Assembly (NCBI GenBank): GCA_947461335.1 | Contig: CANHLB010000032.1 | Coordinates: forward strand, 1-11,721 | Reading direction: 5' to 3' | DNA length: 11,721 nt | DNA from: Burkholderiaceae bacterium | Lineage (GTDB): Bacteria > Pseudomonadota > Gammaproteobacteria > Burkholderiales > Burkholderiaceae | Shown: piece by piece, positions 7,869 to 11,721 of the stretch | How the letters are laid out: each line of letters opens with the position of its first letter | How positions within the stretch are numbered: position 1 is the stretch's first letter | Program-made: the position numbers and the translations under genes | The notes under the pieces: generated by a model | The model's input: the letters and a program-made list of their open reading frames with translations, nothing else | Databases searched by the model: none | Told to the model about the DNA's origin: nothing

Positions 7869-8582
7869 ATGACTCACCGCATACTAATTGTTGAAGATGA
7901 GCCATCAATTGCTGAGTTGATTGCAATTAATTTAACCCATGCAGGCTATGAAATAGAAAAAGCCATGCAAACCGATCTTGCCATCGCCATGATGAAAGAT
8001 CGCTTACCCAGTCTAGTGATATTAGATTGGATGTTGCCAGGTAAATCGGGCGTGCAATTTGCTAAAGAGCTAAGGGCAAATGAACGCACTAGAGGCCTTC
8101 CGATCTTGATGCTAACCGCGAAAAGCGAGGAAGCCGATAAGGTATTGGGTCTTGATTCTGGTGCCGATGACTATGTCACTAAACCTTTTTCGCCTAAAGA
8201 ATTAATTGCTCGTGTTAAAGCACTCTTGCGCAGACAAACTCCGCTTGAGGATACGGGTCCACTCGCCGTTGGTCCACTAAAACTAGACCCAAGTTCCCAT
8301 AGAGTCTTGGCAATTTGGCCCAATTCTGATCCTCGGCCTATTTCATTAGGACCAACCGAATATCGTCTTCTTCAATTCTTTATGGCCAATCCAGAGAGAG
8401 TTCATTCTCGCGCAAGCCTGTTAGATAAAGTCTGGGGTAACGAGGTTTATATCGAAGAGCGTACAGTAGACGTTCATATCAAGCGCCTCAGGGCTGCATT
8501 AACCCCCGTAGACTGTGAGCGATTCATCGAGACTGTTAGGGGCAGTGGTTACCGCATTACTAAGACACCAACACAAACATAG
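7869..8582 (+). CDS. phoB: Phosphate regulon response regulator PhoB
   Basis: PhoB is the DNA-binding regulator phosphorylated by PhoR under phosphate starvation. The 237-residue chain starts with a receiver domain (about 3-122). Its acidic pocket is E9 and D10, the phosphoacceptor is D53 (ILDWMLPG), and T83 and K105 (in TKPF) complete the active site. An OmpR/PhoB-type winged helix fills about 135-233, including LGPTEYRLLQFF and the recognition-helix region VYIEERTVDVHIKRLR. A WxxE-like DNA-binding segment KVWGNEVYIEERTVD is typical of PhoB proper. AGGG at 7857-7860 is the ribosome site. PhoB should bind the Pho box at 3251-3268 and so control its own operon. Confidence 0.96.
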   Translation: MTHRILIVEDEPSIAELIAINLTHAGYEIEKAMQTDLAIAMMKDRLPSLVILDWMLPGKSGVQFAKELRANERTRGLPILMLTAKSEEADKVLGLDSGADDYVTKPFSPKELIARVKALLRRQTPLEDTGPLAVGPLKLDPSSHRVLAIWPNSDPRPISLGPTEYRLLQFFMANPERVHSRASLLDKVWGNEVYIEERTVDVHIKRLRAALTPVDCERFIETVRGSGYRITKTPTQT

Positions 8583-8622
8583 GCTTGTTTCTAAGGCCTT
8601 TTTAGGCTATTTCAAGGGTACT

Positions 8623-8628
8623 TATAAG
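8623..8628 (+). promoter_or_regulatory. Possible weak -10 ahead of phoR
   Basis: TATAAG lies 18 bases before the phoR ATG in the 64-bp phoB-phoR gap. The -35 position (TTTTAG, 8600-8605) is poor. A minor internal promoter for phoR is possible; read-through from the pst promoter is more likely the main source of transcript. Confidence 0.2.
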
Positions 8629-8646
8629 ATAGTCTAAGATTACGGC

Positions 8647-9945
8647 ATGGTTTCTGCCTTAACTCGACTGATTTTCCTTGTTTGCCTAGCGTTAATAGCT
8701 TCATTTATTACCCTCTACAACTGGGGTTCAGAATGGGCTATTTTGGTTGGTATTTCTCTCCTATCGATTCCGCTGATGTACTCCTACATTAACCTAGCGC
8801 GCTTAGGTAAATATGTTCAATCTGATTCAGTTGAAAATATGCCTCTCCCTAGCGGGTTTTGGGAAGAAGTTTTTTTTAGATTGCAACGCTTAATCAAAGC
8901 CCTAAAGCAGAGAATGCGCAATATTGAGGAACAGCACGCCCACTTTATTGAAGCATTTCAGGCGTCACCCAATGGAATACTCATGCTCGATGAGAGTGAC
9001 CAAATTGAATGGTGCAATAGTATTGCTGAACGTTTTTTTGGCCTGGTCTATAAGCGTGATGCCATGCAGCGGATTAATTTTTTGATTCGCCGCCCAGAGT
9101 TTATTCAATACCTCAATAAGCGAAACTTTGATGAACCATTACTTCTGGAAAGAATGGGTCCAGATAGTAGCCTAAGCTTGATGCTACAGGCTTTTCCATT
9201 CGGTAATCAGCGTCATTTATTGCTAGTGCAAAATGTCACAGATCTTCAAAAAGCAGATGCTATGCGTCGCGATTTCGTTGCGAATGTTTCTCATGAAATG
9301 AGAACGCCAATTACGGTATTAATGGGTTTTTTAGAGACTGTACAATCTTTAGATCTTGAGCAAAGTCAACGCGAGCAGTATTTTGGCATGATGATGTCAC
9401 AAGCCCAGCGCATGAAAAGTTTAGTAGAAGACTTATTAACCCTGGCTAATCTGGAGGCGAATTCATTACCCGCCGCATCAAACACAGTCAATATTGAAAC
9501 GTCATTAGCTTTACTTAAAAATGATGCTGAAGCGCTATCTCACGGAAATCATCACTTTAGTTTTGAAGTGCTTGATAAAGAAAATTTATTGGGTGATGAA
9601 CGAGAAATTCTATCTGCGTTTAGTAACTTAGTATCAAATGCAATCCGCTACACACCTGATGCCGGCTCAATTCATGTGAAATGGGGTATCAATGCAGATG
9701 GACAAGGTGAATTTTCTGTGACAGATACTGGACCTGGCATTGCTTCTGAACATCTTTCAAGGCTAACAGAACGCTTTTATCGGGTAGACAGAAGTCGTTC
9801 ACGTGATACTGGCGGTACAGGTCTAGGTTTAGCTATCGTCAAGCACATCGCTGGTCGTCATCAAGCACAATTGGCAATTGAAAGTACACCAGGGAAGGGT
9901 AGTACTTTTATACTTCGCTTTCCTAAAGAGCGCTTAAGTACTTAA
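8647..9945 (+). CDS. phoR: Phosphate regulon sensor histidine kinase PhoR
   Basis: PhoR is the inner-membrane kinase and phosphatase for PhoB. The 432-residue chain has two N-terminal hydrophobic segments (about 5-24 and 30-49) with almost no periplasmic loop, as usual for PhoR, which senses through PstB and PhoU instead of an external domain. A short basic linker and a PAS domain (about 98-205, with SPNGILMLDE) follow. The HisKA phosphoacceptor is H216 in FVANVSHEMRTP. The ATPase domain has its N box around N327 and N331 (NLVSNAIRYTP), G1 DTGPGI (360-365), F box ERFYRVD (375-381) and G2 GGTGLGLA (389-396). All catalytic motifs are intact. It starts 64 bp after phoB with no obvious Shine-Dalgarno. 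Its stop codon lies within a perfect palindrome. The ppk and ppx genes often found downstream in Burkholderiales are absent here. Confidence 0.96.
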   Translation: MVSALTRLIFLVCLALIASFITLYNWGSEWAILVGISLLSIPLMYSYINLARLGKYVQSDSVENMPLPSGFWEEVFFRLQRLIKALKQRMRNIEEQHAHFIEAFQASPNGILMLDESDQIEWCNSIAERFFGLVYKRDAMQRINFLIRRPEFIQYLNKRNFDEPLLLERMGPDSSLSLMLQAFPFGNQRHLLLVQNVTDLQKADAMRRDFVANVSHEMRTPITVLMGFLETVQSLDLEQSQREQYFGMMMSQAQRMKSLVEDLLTLANLEANSLPAASNTVNIETSLALLKNDAEALSHGNHHFSFEVLDKENLLGDEREILSAFSNLVSNAIRYTPDAGSIHVKWGINADGQGEFSVTDTGPGIASEHLSRLTERFYRVDRSRSRDTGGTGLGLAIVKHIAGRHQAQLAIESTPGKGSTFILRFPKERLST

Positions 9946-9947
9946 GC
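9932..9947. repeat. Perfect 16-bp palindrome over the phoR stop codon
   Basis: GCTTAAGTACTTAAGC is identical to its reverse complement and contains the phoR TAA. As RNA it could form a 6-bp stem with loop GTAC on either strand. It lies between the converging phoR and lysine-tailed gene. No U-tract follows directly on either strand, so a standard terminator is not supported, although a T-rich stretch begins about 20 bases downstream on the + strand. Confidence 0.6.
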
Positions 9948-9963
9948 ACACAAACCTTCAGAA

Positions 9964-10191
9964 TTAATCTTTCTTCTTTTTCTTTTTCTTTTTAGATTCT
10001 TTAGGAAGTTTATCGGTCTTACCGCTTGCATATAGACACCAAACTTTAATTTCCTCAAATAGCTCTACAAGATCATCATGAGGCAGGCTTTTAAGGTCAA
10101 CAAGACCAATGGCACCACTTTCTTGGAGCTGTTTTACTGCATCTTCGTATCGATATTCACTCATGGTATTGACTTCATATTTAAGGAACAT
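9964..10191 (-). CDS. Hypothetical small protein with a poly-lysine tail
   Basis: I do not recognise this 75-residue protein. Its body is acidic and probably helical (YEDAVKQLQESGAIGLVDL, then HDDLVELFEEIKVW), without a signal peptide or membrane segment. It ends in an abrupt basic tail, eight consecutive lysines and a final Asp, encoded by mixed AAA and AAG codons. The start is uncertain. The ATG at 10191 has AGGA only 3 bases upstream. An in-frame ATG at 10164 would give a 66-residue protein beginning MSEYRYEDAV, with a weak GAAG 8 bases upstream. The gene lies 52 bp after the MgtC-like gene in the same direction and converges on phoR, leaving 18 bp. The coherent amphipathic composition suggests it is real. 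A nucleic-acid or membrane-surface contact through the tail is speculation. Confidence 0.7.
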   Translation of the reverse strand: MFLKYEVNTMSEYRYEDAVKQLQESGAIGLVDLKSLPHDDLVELFEEIKVWCLYASGKTDKLPKESKKKKKKKKD

Positions 10192-10243
10192 TTATCCTAC
10201 CAAAGAAATATGACAAAACTCGCTTTTTAGTGTTTGAGCTTAT

Positions 10244-10720
10244 TTAGTCTGGATCACCTGAAATTTCAGACCCTCTTTTAATGCCGTTGAGTTTTGCAAA
10301 GAGCCTTTCTAAGGGGCCTCCAATGGCCAGAATCAAGAAAATAGCAGCTAATGCCAATCCCCCTAGGGCAAACTGCCCAGCCCCAAAGGCTGCACCAATG
10401 AGAGCGCAGGCCCAGACGCTTGCTGCAGTAGTGAGGCCGTGAACCTTTTGTGAGCGCTGCTCATGAATAATGACACCAGCTCCCAAAAAGCCAAGACCGG
10501 TAATGAGCCCCTGGAGAACTCGACTAACAGACTGTGCATCATCTTGAACAAAGTCACCAATCAGCATTACGGCAGTTGCCGAGCCAATCGCTACTAGGGA
10601 ATGAGTTCGTATGCCAGCAGATTTATGATGTAACCAGCGGTTTAGGCCAAGAACTGTACCAACTAATAATGCCAAGGCTAGTCTTAAAACAATGGTTCCA
10701 TAAAGATCCCAATTGAGCAT
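10244..10720 (-). CDS. MgtC/SapB family inner-membrane protein
   Basis: A 158-residue hydrophobic protein of the MgtC/SapB (YhiD-like) family. Four to five membrane segments are visible at about 7-26, 39-56, 70-86, 95-113 and 116-134. Family signatures are LGLNRWLHHKSAGIRTH (24-40), GLGFLGAGVI (75-84) and GLTTAASVWA (95-104). N27 sits where classical MgtC has Glu in its GLER motif. The C-terminal soluble domain of Salmonella MgtC is absent; the chain ends in a short polar tail, like many short family members. A good ribosome site AAGGAAA (complement of 10726-10732) lies 5 bases upstream of the ATG. It is followed by the lysine-tailed gene and is divergent from the DUF2252 gene. The role could be magnesium or acid stress adaptation or modulation of another membrane protein; no specific function can be assigned. 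Confidence 0.92.
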   Translation of the reverse strand: MLNWDLYGTIVLRLALALLVGTVLGLNRWLHHKSAGIRTHSLVAIGSATAVMLIGDFVQDDAQSVSRVLQGLITGLGFLGAGVIIHEQRSQKVHGLTTAASVWACALIGAAFGAGQFALGGLALAAIFLILAIGGPLERLFAKLNGIKRGSEISGDPD

Positions 10721-10819
10721 GCTAGTTTCCTTAACTTAGAGGCTGTAGAAGTCCTAGTTTATCCTAGCTACACCTATTGGTATTAATATGGTGAGGTAAG
10801 TTCATCACTCAGGTAGCCC
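10721..10819. other. Divergent intergenic region between the mgtC-like and DUF2252 genes
   Basis: These 99 bases must hold the starts for two divergent transcripts unless the genes are read from further away. They contain the ribosome site of the mgtC-like gene, two copies of TCCTAG in 10-bp phase (10752-10757 and 10762-10767), and an AT-rich TAATAT at 10784-10789 that could be a -10 for the + strand gene. No convincing -35, Pho box or hairpin is visible. Confidence 0.4.
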
Positions 10820-11721
10820 ATGTCAGAGAAGAAACCACAATTTGCCGTTCTTCATTCAGTAGAGTCATTTAAAGACCCGCGTCCAAGCATCAAAAAACGC
10901 ATGGCAGATGGCAAGGCTTTACGTAAGAAAGTCAGTTTTTCTAAACAAGGTATCTACACTCCTCCTAAGCACCGAATTGATCCTGTGACGATTTTAGAGG
11001 CGCAAGCTAAGCAGCGTATCGAATCCTTAATACCAATTCGCTACGAACGAATGTTGCAGTCTCCAATCGCTTTTTATCGAGGGGGCGCTGCGATCATGGC
11101 ACAAGACCTAGCCAATCAACCCACGACTAATATTACTGTTCAGTTGTGTGGTGATATGCATGTATCTAACTTTGGCTTATTTGGCACTGCTGAACACCGG
11201 CTGGTATTTGGCATTAATGATTTTGATGAGACATTGCCCGGTAGCTGGGAATGGGATATGAAGCGTTTAGTAGCAAGTGCTGTCATTGCATCGGATAGCA
11301 TGGGGGGTGATAAGGCTTTAGGTAAAAAATTGGTTTATGGCATTACCTCTGAATATCAAAAGCGTATTGAGCAATACGCAAAAATGTCCTATTTAGATTT
11401 GGCACAAGAATTTATTGGCGAAAAAGATATCCGTAGACACTTTAGTAAAGAACATCAGAAAAAACTGGATGTTTACCTAAAGGAGACTAAAGGACAGGGG
11501 AATATTCAGGTGCTACAAAGCCTCACTACCTTGGTAGGCAAGAATCGCAAAATCATCAATAAACCACCGTTGATTGAGCACTTTAAAAAAGATGCTTACG
11601 GGACCCCATTGCTATCCCTGATTGATAAGGCCTTATTAAATTATTCCAGCACTTTGCTAGCTGATCGACAAATACTATTTCAACGTTACTTTCTAAAAGA
11701 TTACGCTAGAAAAGTGGTTGG
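10820..11721 (+). CDS. DUF2252 family protein, N-terminal part (runs off the right edge)
   Basis: The frame is open from the ATG at 10820 to the end of the window, giving 300 complete codons; the family is usually about 400-450 residues, so the C-terminus is missing. The N-terminal region is basic and leads into HRIDPVTILEAQAKQR. Hallmark motifs are RYERMLQSPIAFYRG (74-88), CGDMHVSNFG (110-119), NDFDET (133-138) and GSWEWDMKRLVAS (141-153). The order GD-x-H-x2-N followed by DFDE resembles the catalytic and metal loops of aminoglycoside-phosphotransferase-like kinases (D112, N117, D134 or D136), so a kinase-like fold is inferred. The family has no settled function. AGGTAG at 10811-10816 could be the ribosome site. 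An upstream ATG at 10788 is closed by TAA within four codons, which supports this start. The gene is divergent from the mgtC-like gene and not obviously part of the phosphate operon. Confidence 0.93.
   Translation, partial: MSEKKPQFAVLHSVESFKDPRPSIKKRMADGKALRKKVSFSKQGIYTPPKHRIDPVTILEAQAKQRIESLIPIRYERMLQSPIAFYRGGAAIMAQDLANQPTTNITVQLCGDMHVSNFGLFGTAEHRLVFGINDFDETLPGSWEWDMKRLVASAVIASDSMGGDKALGKKLVYGITSEYQKRIEQYAKMSYLDLAQEFIGEKDIRRHFSKEHQKKLDVYLKETKGQGNIQVLQSLTTLVGKNRKIINKPPLIEHFKKDAYGTPLLSLIDKALLNYSSTLLADRQILFQRYFLKDYARKVV

Noticed and set aside
10198..10215. Pho half-site TTGTCATATTTC on the - strand upstream of the lysine-tailed gene
   Set aside because: The first half matches PhoB's TGTCAT, but the second, 11 bp on, is TTTGGT and matches only three of six positions. 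One half-site is expected by chance.
10206..10245. Possible terminator hairpin after the mgtC-like gene on the - strand
   Set aside because: Only a 5-bp stem with a G-U pair and a 14-base loop can be drawn, too weak to support.
10534..10716. 60-codon + strand frame opposite the mgtC-like gene
   Set aside because: Shadow of a conserved membrane protein on the other strand.
1..11721. Mobile elements, CRISPR arrays, tRNA or rRNA genes, toxin-antitoxin or phage-defence genes
   Set aside because: I saw no transposase, long inverted repeats, regular spaced repeats, tRNA cloverleaf or rRNA segments. Gene content and composition are uniform with a core chromosomal locus.

Overview
The window is ordinary chromosomal backbone from a Gram-negative bacterium, most likely a betaproteobacterium of the Burkholderiales. 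The gene order folP-glmM-pst-phoU-phoB-phoR, the moderately AT-rich codon use, and the style of PstS, PhoB, MgtC and DUF2252 proteins point to Polynucleobacter or a near relative. That genus assignment is inference from memory, not a database match.

Layout. Bases 1-1742 hold the end of a housekeeping operon: the C-terminal part of folP (folate synthesis) and complete glmM (cell-wall amino-sugar synthesis). A secreted PhoA-type alkaline phosphatase follows 21 bp after glmM and ends at a clear intrinsic terminator (3226-3247). Four bases later a well-formed Pho box (3251-3268) with a correctly spaced -10 starts the phosphate operon pstS-pstC-pstA-pstB-phoU-phoB-phoR (3330-9945), all on the + strand. 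A strong stem-loop separates pstS from pstC. The pstC/pstA and pstA/pstB junctions are overlapping ATGA stop-starts. On the - strand, converging on phoR, lie a small lysine-tailed protein of unknown function and an MgtC/SapB family membrane protein. Divergent from these, a DUF2252 gene runs off the right edge. No gene-free stretch exceeds 300 bases; the longest gaps are about 80-110 bases.

How the genes work together. The alkaline phosphatase would release phosphate from organic esters in the periplasm. PstS binds the phosphate, and PstC, PstA and PstB import it using ATP. PhoU couples Pst transport status to the PhoR kinase, and PhoR phosphorylates PhoB. PhoB then binds the Pho box ahead of pstS, closing an autoregulatory loop. 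The neighbouring MgtC-like gene may be relevant because Salmonella MgtC is reported to act on PhoR, but here that link is only an inference from position.

I found no convincing sign of a new biological system. The points worth a second look are the variant metal-site residues of the alkaline phosphatase, the missing Pho box in front of it, the stem-loop after pstS, a perfect 16-bp palindrome over the phoR stop codon, the lysine-tailed small protein, and the MgtC-phoR adjacency.
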